NCBI RefSeq assembly: GCF_011764585.1
Contig: NZ_AP022853.1
Span: 3,133,501-3,197,500 of the forward strand
Source of the DNA: Sulfurimicrobium lacus
GTDB taxonomy: Bacteria; Pseudomonadota; Gammaproteobacteria; Burkholderiales; Sulfuricellaceae
Direction of reading: 5' to 3'
DNA: 64,000 nucleotides
Part shown: positions 1 to 8,216 of the stretch, piece by piece
How the letters are laid out: every line of letters starts with the position of its first letter
How positions within the stretch are numbered: position 1 is the first letter of the stretch
The notes under the pieces: generated by a model
What the model saw: only the letters and a program-made list of their open reading frames with translations
Told to the model about the DNA's origin: nothing
The model's database searches: none
Program-made: the position numbers and the translations under genes

Positions 1-366
1 GAACTGGATGCCCACCAGGAACAGAAAAGCGGCAAACGTGGTTTTGAGGATTTCTGCCGGGATAAAGCCCGCCAGGTAGCCGCTCACGAATCCGCCCAGC
101 AGTGTAGCGGGGGCGAGCAGGCGCACTATCTGCCAGTCAATTGCACGTCGCTTGTGCTGCGCGCGAATGGCTGATAGCGAGGTAAACACGATAGCGGCCA
201 GCGAGGTGCCGATGGCCAGGTGGGGGATAATCTGCTCGCTGAGCCCGTCTCGGTGGAACAACCAGATCAGGACGGGTACGACCACCACACCGCCACCGAT
301 GCCCAGCATGCCGGCGAGCAAGCCGGCTGCCAGCCCCAGTGCAAGAAAAGAAAAAATCTCGATCAT
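1..366 (-). CDS. TauE/SafE-family membrane exporter, N-terminal part
   Basis: This gene runs off the left edge of the window, so only about 122 N-terminal residues are visible. The start ATG (position 366, reading left) is preceded by AGGA seven bases upstream. The protein opens with a hydrophobic segment rich in Gly and Ala (LAAGLLAGMLGIGGGVVVVP), the glycine-rich first-helix pattern of the TauE/SafE (DUF81) anion-exporter family, and a second segment follows with HLAIGTSLAAIVFTS. Family members export sulfite, sulfoacetate or related organosulfur anions across the inner membrane. A second, complete member lies at 41707-42486. The substrate cannot be told from sequence. Confidence 0.85.
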   Translation of the reverse strand, partial: MIEIFSFLALGLAAGLLAGMLGIGGGVVVVPVLIWLFHRDGLSEQIIPHLAIGTSLAAIVFTSLSAIRAQHKRRAIDWQIVRLLAPATLLGGFVSGYLAGFIPAEILKTTFAAFLFLVGIQF

Positions 367-412
367 TCGTCGTTCCTCATGTAGCCGCGAAGCCACTTTT
401 ATCGTTTTTGCT

Positions 413-2011
413 TCAAATTCCGGCGGCTGACCCATCGCTTCGGGGATCGGCGGCCGCCTCCATATGGCCGTTGCCGGTCGCGCGGATCACGCCTGCATGG
501 CCCATCATCTGGGCGTAGTCTTCCACCCGTTCCACCTCGTGGCCGCGCCGCGCCAACTCATCGAATACCTCGGGCGCGAAACGCGATTCCAGCTTGAGCG
601 AGACAGAGGCATTGCCCCAGGTTCTACCGAGCAGCCAGCGCGGGCTGTCCAGCACCTCGGACAGCGGCAGTGCGTAATCGAGGGCACGCGTGGCGACTGC
701 GGCCTGGGTCTGGGGCTGGCCATCGCCGCCCATGGTGCCGTAGACCAATCTGGGTCGACCGTGCTCCAGGTACATGGCGGGGTTGAGCGTATGGAAGGGC
801 CGCTTGCCCGGTTCGAGCGTGTTGACGTGTTCGGGATGCAGCGAAAACGAGGCGCCCCGGTTCTGCCACAGAATGCCGGTATCGCCTGCGACGATACCGC
901 TGCCGTACTCGTGATACAGGCTCTGGATCGCGCTTACCGCCCGCCCGCGAGCATCCATGACACCAAACCACACGGTATCGGCCGGCCCCACGCCCGGCCC
1001 CCAGGGCGTGGCCCTGGACAAATCGAGCTCACTGGCAAGGCGATCGAGGTGCGCGGAGGCAAGCAGTTCAGCGACCGGGACGGGAATGCGATCCGGGTCG
1101 GCGACATGACGGTCGCGCAGGCGGAACGCCGCCTTGGTCGCCTCCACCACGAGGTGCACGTAGTCGGCTGACCGATGGTCATAGCGGGACAGATCGAAGC
1201 GATTCAGGATACCCAGGATAAGCAACGAGGCAACACCCTGCGTGGGAGGCGGCATATTGGCCGCCAGGCCATTCCGATAGGGCACGGTGATCGGGGTCAC
1301 CTCCTTGCAGTGGAAGCCGGCAAGGTCATCGGTTCCCAGCAAGCTGCCGGCTTGCGCCAACCCGTGGGCGATGCGGCGACCCAGTTCGCCGCGATAGAAG
1401 CTATCGGCACCGTCGCGCTGGAGCAGGCGCAGGGACGCGGCGAGATGCGGCTGCTGGAAATTGCTGCCCGATGGCGGCGGGTGCCCACCGGGGGCATAGT
1501 GTTCTGCCAGCCCTGCGAAATCGCCGAGCTCCGACCACTTCTGCGCGAGAAATTCTCCCTGGCTGGCACTGCATGCAAAGCCCTCCTCGGCATAGGCGCG
1601 GGCGCGGTCGAGCAGCTCGGGCCAGGAAAATTTCCCGCCCCAACGCTGCTGGCTGGCGGCGTGAGCCGCGCCCCAGACGGCGACCAGGCCGGCCACGGTG
1701 TTGGCGGCATGCGGCCCGCGTACCGGCATGGCGGAGATGCCCTGGCCAGCGTAGAACTCGCGGCTGTAGCGTAGCCCCGCCGGGCCGGCGCCGTCCAGGC
1801 CAGTGAGGTTTCCGGCTCCGTCGCTCAGCAGCCAGAAGCTGTCGCCGCCGAGGCTGTTCATGTGCGGGTAAACCACGCACAGGGCGCTTCCGACGGCGAG
1901 TGCCGCTTCAATAGCATTGCCGCCTGCTTCAAGCACGGCTTTGCCGGCGGCGGTGGCCAGATAGTGGGGCGAGGTCACCACGCCTTGCGACGACGCAGCA
2001 AAGCGGCTCAT
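413..2011 (-). CDS. gamma-glutamyltransferase family protein
   Basis: A 532-aa member of the Ntn-hydrolase gamma-glutamyltransferase family, which cleaves gamma-glutamyl bonds (glutathione and other gamma-glutamyl amides) and is made as a precursor that cuts itself before a catalytic Thr. The N-terminal ASSQGVVTSPHYLATAAG and GGNAIEAALA blocks are typical. The likely nucleophile is Thr346 in the ADTVWFGVMD block, followed by the SLYHEYGSG and TMGGDGQPQ blocks. I chose the ATG at 2011 because it overlaps the stop of the upstream ABC ATPase gene (ATGA) and begins the conserved sequence; the longer open frame upstream is only a shadow. No clear signal peptide is seen, unlike the periplasmic enzymes of enterobacteria, so it may act in the cytoplasm on imported peptides. 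It is last in the peptide-transporter operon. Confidence 0.88.
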   Translation of the reverse strand: MSRFAASSQGVVTSPHYLATAAGKAVLEAGGNAIEAALAVGSALCVVYPHMNSLGGDSFWLLSDGAGNLTGLDGAGPAGLRYSREFYAGQGISAMPVRGPHAANTVAGLVAVWGAAHAASQQRWGGKFSWPELLDRARAYAEEGFACSASQGEFLAQKWSELGDFAGLAEHYAPGGHPPPSGSNFQQPHLAASLRLLQRDGADSFYRGELGRRIAHGLAQAGSLLGTDDLAGFHCKEVTPITVPYRNGLAANMPPPTQGVASLLILGILNRFDLSRYDHRSADYVHLVVEATKAAFRLRDRHVADPDRIPVPVAELLASAHLDRLASELDLSRATPWGPGVGPADTVWFGVMDARGRAVSAIQSLYHEYGSGIVAGDTGILWQNRGASFSLHPEHVNTLEPGKRPFHTLNPAMYLEHGRPRLVYGTMGGDGQPQTQAAVATRALDYALPLSEVLDSPRWLLGRTWGNASVSLKLESRFAPEVFDELARRGHEVERVEDYAQMMGHAGVIRATGNGHMEAAADPRSDGSAAGI

Positions 2012-2982
2012 GGCTGCACCTCCAGCGGGAACAGGCAGGCCACTTGCCGCTCCGCTGTGTGCGCGGTGAGCACCGGGTCGGTCGCGCGGCAGGCGTCCTG
2101 CGCTTCCGCACAACGTCCTGCGAAGCGGCAGCCCTTGGGCAAATTGACCGGGCTCGGAATCTCGCCACGCAGCGACGCCACGAGTGGCGAATCGAATTTG
2201 GGAAACGCCTGCATCAGGCTGCGCGTGTATGGATGCATGGGGGTGCTCAGGATCGCGTCGGTCGGACCCTGCTCGACGATACGCCCCAGGTAGAGCACCG
2301 CGATCCGCTCGCACAGGTAGCTGGCCACGCCCAGATCGTGGGTGATGAACACGAGGGTGATGCCCGATTCCCGGCACAGATCGCGCAACAGATTCAGCAC
2401 CTGGGCCTGCACCGAGACATCGAGCCCGGCCACGGATTCGTCGGCCATGATGACTTTGGGTTCCGAAGCCAAGGCACGCGCGATCGCGACGCGGCGAATC
2501 TGGCCGCCAGACAGTTCGTTGGGAAAGCGCTCCTGAACGCTGTTCGGCAGACCGACACGGCGAAGCAGATCGCCCACGCGCTCGGGAATGTTCTGTTCCG
2601 GGCGCAGCTGATGCAGGCGGATAGGTTCGGCCAGAATGTCCGCAATGCGCATCCGCGGATTCATCGAGCCGCGGGCATTCTGATAGATAAACGCGACCTC
2701 GCGGCCGAAGCGTTGCTTCTCGTCGGCGCTGAATTGCTCCAGGGGACGCTGGTCGTAGAGGACGCGGCCGTCGGTGGCGGGTTCAAGGCCGAGCATGACG
2801 CGGATCAGGGTGGATTTGCCTGAGCCGCTTTCGCCCACGAGGGCGAGGGTGTCGCCCCGGCGCAACTCCAGGCGCACGCCGTCGAGCGCCTTCAGGTGCC
2901 GGGTAGTGCGGCGCAGCCAGTCATTGCCGCGCAGTTCGTAGGTTCGCTCGACATCAAGCACGGAGAAAATGGTTTCTTCCAT
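2008..2982 (-). CDS. dppF: dipeptide/oligopeptide ABC transporter ATP-binding protein (DppF/OppF type)
   Basis: A 324-aa ATPase that powers peptide import together with the DppD-like partner. Visible motifs are Walker A GESGSGKST, Q-loop IYQNARGSMNP, ABC signature LSGGQIRR, Walker B VIMADE and the switch-region sequence FITHDLG. The C-terminal Cys-containing extension (GCRFAGRCAEAQDAC) is the oligopeptide-transporter HTH-like tail. I prefer the ATG at 2982, which has AGGTG five bases upstream, over the GTG at 2991. It overlaps the gamma-glutamyltransferase gene by four bases. The 268-bp palindromic element (2996-3263) separates it from dppD, so its translation is probably not coupled to the upstream gene. 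Confidence 0.9.
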   Translation of the reverse strand: MEETIFSVLDVERTYELRGNDWLRRTTRHLKALDGVRLELRRGDTLALVGESGSGKSTLIRVMLGLEPATDGRVLYDQRPLEQFSADEKQRFGREVAFIYQNARGSMNPRMRIADILAEPIRLHQLRPEQNIPERVGDLLRRVGLPNSVQERFPNELSGGQIRRVAIARALASEPKVIMADESVAGLDVSVQAQVLNLLRDLCRESGITLVFITHDLGVASYLCERIAVLYLGRIVEQGPTDAILSTPMHPYTRSLMQAFPKFDSPLVASLRGEIPSPVNLPKGCRFAGRCAEAQDACRATDPVLTAHTAERQVACLFPLEVQP

Positions 2983-2995
2983 CGTAATCACCTAA

Positions 2996-3263
2996 AGGGC
3001 TCGTTAATGAATAAGTTGGACATACGCTGGGGCCGGTTGGGGCGCAGTCCTAGGCGCGAGTCGCGCGGTTGTGTCGTTCACAACAAGCGGCTCGTAACAC
3101 CGGAATGCGCCCCAACCGGCCCCAGCCCGGAGGGTTGCCGCGTATTCGGGCGTCTGCGGCGTTGCGAGGCTTGCGAAGGGAATGGCCATTCGCCGCGCCT
3201 CGCGCCTTGCATCCATCCCGAATACGCGGCAACGTATGTCCAACTTATTCATTAACGAGCCCT
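2996..3263. repeat. 268-bp nested palindromic (MITE-like) element
   Basis: The outer ends are perfect 31-bp inverted repeats (2996-3026 and 3233-3263; outermost bases AGGGCTCGTTAATG). Immediately inside lie two further perfect stems: 3026-3046 with 3106-3126 (21 bp), and 3135-3150 with 3217-3232 (16 bp). The strand can therefore fold as a long stem branching into two hairpins. The bases CCTAA occur at both borders (2991-2995 and 3261-3265), which may be a target duplication overlapping the ends. No credible protein is encoded, although short open frames run through it. It lies exactly between two ATPase genes of one operon, and the dppD stop codon falls within its right end. Confidence 0.85.
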
Positions 3264-4266
3264 AATCAATAAACCAGCAGGCGACCAGGCGGCCATCCCG
3301 CTTTTCAAGTGTGGGGCGGTGTTCGCCGCAGACCGCTTGCGCCTTGGGGCAGCGCGGCGCAAAACGGCAGCCGGCGGGCATCGCGTCCAGGGATGGAATG
3401 TGGCCGGGAATGGGTTCGAGCGCCTTGCTCCCCAGTTCGACAACACAGGACTTGAGACCTTGGGTATAGGGATGCAGCGGCCGGGCGAGCACGTGCTCGC
3501 TCGGCCCCTCCTCGACGATCTGGCCGGCGTACATGACCGCGATACGATCACAGACCTGGGCGCCCAGCGCGAGATCATGAAGCACGAAAACCACACTGGA
3601 GTTCAGCGCCCGCACCCGGTCCAGAATGAGTTCCATGATCTGCGCCTGGATAGTGACATCCAGCGCACTGGTGGGTTCGTCGGCGAGCAGCAATTGCGGG
3701 TTGCAGGCGAGCGCAATGGCGATCATGACCCGCTGCTGCATGCCGCCGGACAGCTCGTGCGGATACGCCTCCAGGCGCAGGCGGGGCTCCGGGATGCCGA
3801 CGCTTTGCATCAACTCCACGGCCCGTTCGCGGCGATCGTACTTCGACAACCCGAGATGGCGCTTGAGCGGCTCGGCGATATGCTCGCCTACCGTGTAGCA
3901 GGGATTGAGCGCGACCGTGGCATCCTGGAAAATCAGGCCGATCTTGTTGCCGCGCAGCCGGCGATATTCGGCCTCCCTCAGGCTGGTCAGTTCCGTGCCG
4001 CAGAAGCGCAATGCACCAGCGACTTCCACTTCAGGCGGACGCAACAGACCGATGATGGCCATCGCCAGGGTGGACTTCCCGGCGCCGGATTCGCCGATCA
4101 GGCCCAAAGTCTCGCCACGGCGCAGGGTGAGGTTAACCCCATCGAGCACGACCGCGTTGCCGCGACGCAGGGTGAACTCCCGTATATCCAGCAGCACTTC
4201 CTCGTCAGGCTGCACAGCAACGTTTTCAGAGGACCGGGGGGCCAGGGCAACAGCGTGGGGCATCAT
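3262..4266 (-). CDS. dppD: dipeptide/oligopeptide ABC transporter ATP-binding protein (DppD/OppD type)
   Basis: A 334-aa peptide-importer ATPase, partner of the DppF-like protein. Motifs seen: Walker A GESGAGKST, Q-loop LIFQDATVALNP, signature LSGGMQQR, Walker B LLLADEPTSALD, switch-region VLHDLAL, and a Cys-containing C-terminal tail (GCRFAPRCPKAQAVC) typical of OppD/DppD. The start is one of two adjacent ATG codons at 4266/4263; the gene follows directly on the dppC stop codon, and AGGA in the end of dppC serves as ribosome site. The stop codon lies inside the right arm of the palindromic element at 2996-3263, so the final bases of the gene coincide with the element border. Confidence 0.92.
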   Translation of the reverse strand: MMPHAVALAPRSSENVAVQPDEEVLLDIREFTLRRGNAVVLDGVNLTLRRGETLGLIGESGAGKSTLAMAIIGLLRPPEVEVAGALRFCGTELTSLREAEYRRLRGNKIGLIFQDATVALNPCYTVGEHIAEPLKRHLGLSKYDRRERAVELMQSVGIPEPRLRLEAYPHELSGGMQQRVMIAIALACNPQLLLADEPTSALDVTIQAQIMELILDRVRALNSSVVFVLHDLALGAQVCDRIAVMYAGQIVEEGPSEHVLARPLHPYTQGLKSCVVELGSKALEPIPGHIPSLDAMPAGCRFAPRCPKAQAVCGEHRPTLEKRDGRLVACWFID

Positions 4267-5148
4267 CTAGGAATCCTTTTGGGTGTTGGGGTCGAAAGCG
4301 TCGCGCAGGCCGTCACCCAGCAGGTTCAGGGCCACCAGCAGGATCGCCAGTGCCACCCCCGGAACGCCGGAGACCCAGGGCGCCATGGTTATGAAGGCGC
4401 GGCCCTCGGCAATCATCAGGCCCCAGTCCGGCGTGGGTGGAACAACTCCGATACCCAGAAATGAAAGCCCCGACTCCAGCAGGATGGCGATGCTGATACG
4501 CATCCCCGCCTGCACCAGGATGGGGGAAACCACATTGGGCAAAACGTGCCGCCAGATAATAGCCACGGTGGGAACACCCATCAGACGAGCGGCTTCGATG
4601 TAAGGCTGATTCTTTACCTGCAATACATCGCCACGGGTCATGCGCGCAAAGGGCCCGACAAAAGAGAGGGCCAGGGCGTAGACCACATTCTCCGTTCCCA
4701 GGCCAAGCACGGCCATGAATGCCATGGCCAAAATCAGCTCCGGAAATGCCAGCAGGCCGTCGACGATGCGCATGAGCACCCATTCCGTGCGGCCGCCCAT
4801 GAGTCCGGCCGCCAGTCCGATCGCCACCCCTGCGATCAGCCCGATGGCAACCGACGCAAAACCGATAATCAGCGCCAGCTGCGCGCCGTAGAGCAGGCGG
4901 GAATAGAGATCCTGCCCATAGGAATCCGTGCCCAGCCAATGCGCCCCACTCGGCCCCTGCAGCGTAGCCGCAAGATCCTGTGCAGTCGGGTCATGGGTAG
5001 CCAGCCAGGGCGCCAGCAACGCCGCCAGCACGTAAGCCAAAGTGATGGCAAGGCCGATCATGGCGGTGCGTTGCCCCACCAGGGGTTTCAGGAAGCGCTG
5101 CTTCCATCGCGATCCCTGGGAGGAGAAAAGCTCGAAGGTCTCGTTCAT
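4267..5148 (-). CDS. dppC: dipeptide ABC transporter permease (DppC type)
   Basis: A 293-aa inner-membrane permease. It has a cytoplasmic N-terminus (about 30 residues, then TAMIGLAITLAYVLAALLAP), the LGTDSYGQDLYSRLLYG block shared by DppC/OppC proteins, and the EAA loop ARLMGVPTVAIIWRHVLPN that contacts the ATPase. About six membrane segments are apparent. It forms the channel with the DppB-like permease encoded two bases upstream. Neighbours on both sides abut it, so the genes are surely one transcript. Confidence 0.93.
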   Translation of the reverse strand: MNETFELFSSQGSRWKQRFLKPLVGQRTAMIGLAITLAYVLAALLAPWLATHDPTAQDLAATLQGPSGAHWLGTDSYGQDLYSRLLYGAQLALIIGFASVAIGLIAGVAIGLAAGLMGGRTEWVLMRIVDGLLAFPELILAMAFMAVLGLGTENVVYALALSFVGPFARMTRGDVLQVKNQPYIEAARLMGVPTVAIIWRHVLPNVVSPILVQAGMRISIAILLESGLSFLGIGVVPPTPDWGLMIAEGRAFITMAPWVSGVPGVALAILLVALNLLGDGLRDAFDPNTQKDS

Positions 5149-5150
5149 GA

Positions 5151-6098
5151 TTAGCGTCTCCGCAGACGGGGGTCGAGAAATTGATAAGTCTGGTCGACAG
5201 CGAGGTTGACCGTGACGAACAGGAGACCGGTGAGCATGATGCCGGCCTGGACGACAATGTATTCACGGTTGAGGACTGCTGTCGTAATCATCATGCCGAG
5301 GCCCGGCAGGGCGAACACCACCTCGGTCATGACGGCGCCACGCAGCATCCCGCCCAGTTGCAAGCCGATTACGGTGACCAGAGGCATCAGCACGTTGCGC
5401 ATGCCATGCACCCACACCACGCGCCAGGCCGGCTCGCCGCGCGCCTTGGCAGCCAGGATGTAGGGCTGGCCGAGCACTTCCAGCAAGCTGGAACGGGTGA
5501 TGCGAGCGACGAGGCCCACATACCATGCGCCCAGGGTAATGGCAGGCAGCGCCAGATGCCAGAGTCCCTGCCGGAAGTCTTCCCAGGGTGCAACAAAGCC
5601 CAAGACGGGGAACCAGCCCAAGTCCACCCCGAACACCCAGATCAGGATGATGCCCAGGTAAAAGCTGGGAAAGGCATTGCCGCCGATGGCGAGCGAAGTG
5701 GCTGCCACATCTACCCAGGTGTTGCGGTAAATTGCCGCCATCACCCCGGTGGGGATGCCCACCAGGAGCGCCACCAGGAGCGACAATAAGGCCAGTGTCA
5801 GCGTAACGGGCAACGCCTGCATCACGGTCAGTTCGAAGATGTTCTGATTGGTGATGTAGGAGGTCCCCCAATCACCCCGCACAAAGTCGGCCAGCCATTT
5901 TCCATACTGGATGAAGACGGGCTGATTCAGACCCAGTTCGCTGCTGAGCTGGTCGTAGGATTCCTTGGAGTAATCCGAGCCGAGCATGATGCTCACCGGA
6001 TCGCCCGGCGCCAGCTTCAGGAAAGCGAAGCTGGCCACCGAGACGATCAACAGCACCAGCAGGGTCTGGAGCAGCTTGGTGGTGGCGGAGTACAGCAT
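5151..6098 (-). CDS. dppB: dipeptide ABC transporter permease (DppB type)
   Basis: A 315-aa inner-membrane permease. The N-terminal helix leads into FLKLAPGDPVSIMLG, the conserved start of the DppB/OppB periplasmic region, and the EAA loop is AAKARGEPAWRVVWVHGMRN. Around six membrane segments are visible. Its start overlaps the stop codon of the binding-protein gene by one base (TGATG), consistent with translational coupling. It pairs with the DppC-like protein to form the transmembrane channel. Confidence 0.93.
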   Translation of the reverse strand: MLYSATTKLLQTLLVLLIVSVASFAFLKLAPGDPVSIMLGSDYSKESYDQLSSELGLNQPVFIQYGKWLADFVRGDWGTSYITNQNIFELTVMQALPVTLTLALLSLLVALLVGIPTGVMAAIYRNTWVDVAATSLAIGGNAFPSFYLGIILIWVFGVDLGWFPVLGFVAPWEDFRQGLWHLALPAITLGAWYVGLVARITRSSLLEVLGQPYILAAKARGEPAWRVVWVHGMRNVLMPLVTVIGLQLGGMLRGAVMTEVVFALPGLGMMITTAVLNREYIVVQAGIMLTGLLFVTVNLAVDQTYQFLDPRLRRR

Positions 6099-7741
6099 CA
6101 GGACAGCCAGACCGAATGCAGGTTCATCAGGTCCACCGGAATGTACTGGAAGCCCTGTACCCGCTTGCCGAGTATCTTGAACACTTTCATGTGGGCGAGC
6201 ACGGCGAGCGGCGCATCGGCCATCAGAATATCCTCAGCCTTGTCATAGAGCTTCTTGCGCGTGGCCTGGTTGAGGGTGTCCTGGGCATCGGAAATGAGCT
6301 TGTCGAACTCCGGGTTGCTGTAACCGACGAAGTTCCAGGGCTTGCCGCTGTGCCACTCCGGATAGATCGTTTCATCCGGGTCCAGGTCGGCGATCCAGGC
6401 CTCGTCGTACATGTCGAAGTCGCCCCCGTTGCGGCGCTTGGTCCAGACCGCGCGGTCGAGCAGCTCGATCTTCGGCTTGATCCCGATCTTTTCCAGCATC
6501 GGCAGGATGAGCTGGGAGTTGCGCGTGCCGCTGCCGCCGGAGCCGGTGAAGCCTTGGCTCACGATGTACACCGGGTTCAACTCGCCCTGGTACTTGGAGC
6601 GCTTGCGATATTCCATGGCTTTTTTCAGGTCCAGAAACTGGCCGCGCCCGGTCTTGGCCATATTTGGGTCGTAGAAGCCGTTCATGGGCGGAGAGATGGG
6701 GCCGTAGGCGGGGATGGCCTCGCCGAAATAGCCCTGTTTGACGATAGCCTGGCGATCGATAGCGAAGGCCACGGCCTTGCGCAGCATGGGGTCATCAAAG
6801 GGAGCGCGACGGTTGTTCATGCCGACGAAGCTGTAGTTGCCCTCCACCTCGCCATAGACCTTGAGATTGGGGTTGGACTTCAGTTGCGGAATGAACTGGA
6901 ACGGCGATAGGCTCATGCCGTCCACCTGGCCCGCCATCATGGCTGCCACTGCGGCGGTGGGTTCCTTGATCAACAGGATCTGCACGCCGTCGAGATAAGG
7001 CAGACCCGGCTCGAAATAGTCCGGGTTGCGTTCCAGGGTGATGGACTCGTTCTCGCGCCAACCAGCAAATTTGAATGGGCCGGTGCCTACGGGGTTGCGG
7101 CCAAAGGCCTTGCCGTACTGTTCCACCGCGCGCTTGCTGACGATGGTACCGGCGCGGCCGGTGCTGCCGGTCAAGGCCACCGGGAGGAAAGCATAGGGCT
7201 TGGAAAAGCGCATGCGGATCGTGGTGTCATCCACGATGTCGATGCCCGCGAGGGTTTCGAACTTCCAGGCGTGGGGCGAACCGACGGCTGGATCCTTGAC
7301 CCGCTCCAGGCTCCATTTTACTGCGGCGGCGTCGCACGGATCGCCATTGTGGAACTTTACGCCCTTGCGCAGCTTGAAGACGTGCGTCTTGTCATCCGGC
7401 ATTTCCCATTTTTCAGCCAGGTCGGGCACGAATGAAACCTTCTTGCCGTCATAGGACACTTTCAGCAAGCCATTAAAGACATTGTTGAGAATCTTGACCG
7501 ACCCCAGGGAAGACGTGAAATGCGGGTCCAGCGTGTCCACTGCGTCAATCCAGGCGAGCTTGATGATGCCGCCTTTTTTGGGCGCAGCAGCGGCATGCGC
7601 GCTTTGCATCAGTGGGCCGCCCATTAGTCCGCTACCTGCAGCCAGACCAGCTCCTGCTCCAATCAGTTTCATGAAGCCGCGGCGATTGATGCTGGCAGAG
7701 AGAACGTTGGCCAGTTTGTCCTTGTGATCCAGTTCAGACAT
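6098..7741 (-). CDS. dppA: periplasmic peptide-binding protein of an ABC transporter (SBP family 5), Tat signal
   Basis: A 547-aa solute-binding protein that captures the peptide in the periplasm. The N-terminus has a twin-arginine signal (NRRGFMKLIGAGAG, cleavage probably after SAHA), so it is likely exported folded through Tat. The mature part shows family 5 hallmarks: LDPHFTSSLGSVKILNNVFNGL, the HVFKLRKGVKFHNGDP block and RKAVAFAIDRQAIV. I chose the ATG at 7741, which has GGAGGCACC just upstream; an in-frame extension to 7810 would put the Tat motif too far inside. It is first in the operon. Binding proteins of this family also carry glutathione, nickel or opines; a gamma-glutamyltransferase at the operon end makes gamma-glutamyl peptides a reasonable guess. 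Confidence 0.9.
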   Translation of the reverse strand: MSELDHKDKLANVLSASINRRGFMKLIGAGAGLAAGSGLMGGPLMQSAHAAAAPKKGGIIKLAWIDAVDTLDPHFTSSLGSVKILNNVFNGLLKVSYDGKKVSFVPDLAEKWEMPDDKTHVFKLRKGVKFHNGDPCDAAAVKWSLERVKDPAVGSPHAWKFETLAGIDIVDDTTIRMRFSKPYAFLPVALTGSTGRAGTIVSKRAVEQYGKAFGRNPVGTGPFKFAGWRENESITLERNPDYFEPGLPYLDGVQILLIKEPTAAVAAMMAGQVDGMSLSPFQFIPQLKSNPNLKVYGEVEGNYSFVGMNNRRAPFDDPMLRKAVAFAIDRQAIVKQGYFGEAIPAYGPISPPMNGFYDPNMAKTGRGQFLDLKKAMEYRKRSKYQGELNPVYIVSQGFTGSGGSGTRNSQLILPMLEKIGIKPKIELLDRAVWTKRRNGGDFDMYDEAWIADLDPDETIYPEWHSGKPWNFVGYSNPEFDKLISDAQDTLNQATRKKLYDKAEDILMADAPLAVLAHMKVFKILGKRVQGFQYIPVDLMNLHSVWLS

Positions 7742-7933
7742 GGTGCCTCCAAATAAATGTAAACGGTTTGATCGACAGTACTGACAGTGCTTCAGCAAGC
7801 CCTGTGCCAACCCACGAAAAACACGTTAACTATTTGAATTATATTGCCTAAACAAATCACTCAGGGAGCACTGCTGATTCAGGCCCCATGCTGCGTGCAC
7901 CACCCGCTGGCGACCTGCACCAAACATTTATAT

Positions 7934-7977
7934 GACCATTTGTAAGCCACATGACCGAATGTTCCTTACAAATGTTC
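7934..7977. promoter_or_regulatory. inverted repeat upstream of dppA, possible operator
   Basis: The arms CATTTGTAAG (7937-7946) and CTTACAAATG (7965-7974) are perfect inverted repeats 18 bases apart. Allowing one mismatch they extend to 13 bp (7934-7946/7965-7977). There is no T-run, so it does not look like a terminator. It lies about 195 bp upstream of the dppA start. Operator function is inferred only. Confidence 0.35.
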
Positions 7978-8069
7978 TACCTGGGTCATGCGGCAGGTTT
8001 TTGTGGTTCAAGCCAAAGGATTGCGGACCATATTGTTAGATCGATTGCAGAAATGGCGAACACGCGCCC

Positions 8070-8086
8070 AGCACTGGAATGGTGCA
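8070..8086. promoter_or_regulatory. NtrC-like dyad (weak)
   Basis: AGCACTGGAATGGTGCA matches 13 of 17 positions of the NtrC enhancer consensus (TGCACCAAAATGGTGCA). It lies about 330 bp upstream of the peptide-transport operon, a workable enhancer distance, but I found no convincing sigma-54 promoter. Treat it as a hint only. Confidence 0.2.
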
Positions 8087-8216
8087 GACTGTTCGAACGC
8101 ATGTCAGTCACAAAACACGGGACCGCCGATTGCGAAGTCAGTGCGACAAAACGCCGATGAACAGCAACTGCTGCCGCGCAGGGGATGCGGAGCAGGTGGC
8201 CATAACGCAGGGAATT

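Larger units (their letters stand above)
7742..8216. other. 475-bp intergenic region upstream of the peptide operon
   Basis: No convincing gene is seen. Short open frames at 7951-8160 and 7988-8443 lack a ribosome site and recognisable protein features. The region must hold the promoter for the leftward dppA operon and the 3' end of the UPF0126 gene. It contains one clear inverted repeat (7934-7977) and an NtrC-like dyad (8070-8086), listed separately. Confidence 0.6.

Noticed and set aside
2008-2377. Longer N-terminus for the gamma-glutamyltransferase
   Set aside because: The extra 122 codons lie over the ABC ATPase gene in another frame and show no similarity to the family.
3004-3255. Short open frames on both strands inside the palindromic element
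   Set aside because: They mirror each other because of the inverted repeats and have no ribosome site or protein-like features.
7951-8160. 69-codon open frame upstream of dppA
   Set aside because: It starts inside an inverted repeat, has no ribosome site and no recognisable protein pattern.
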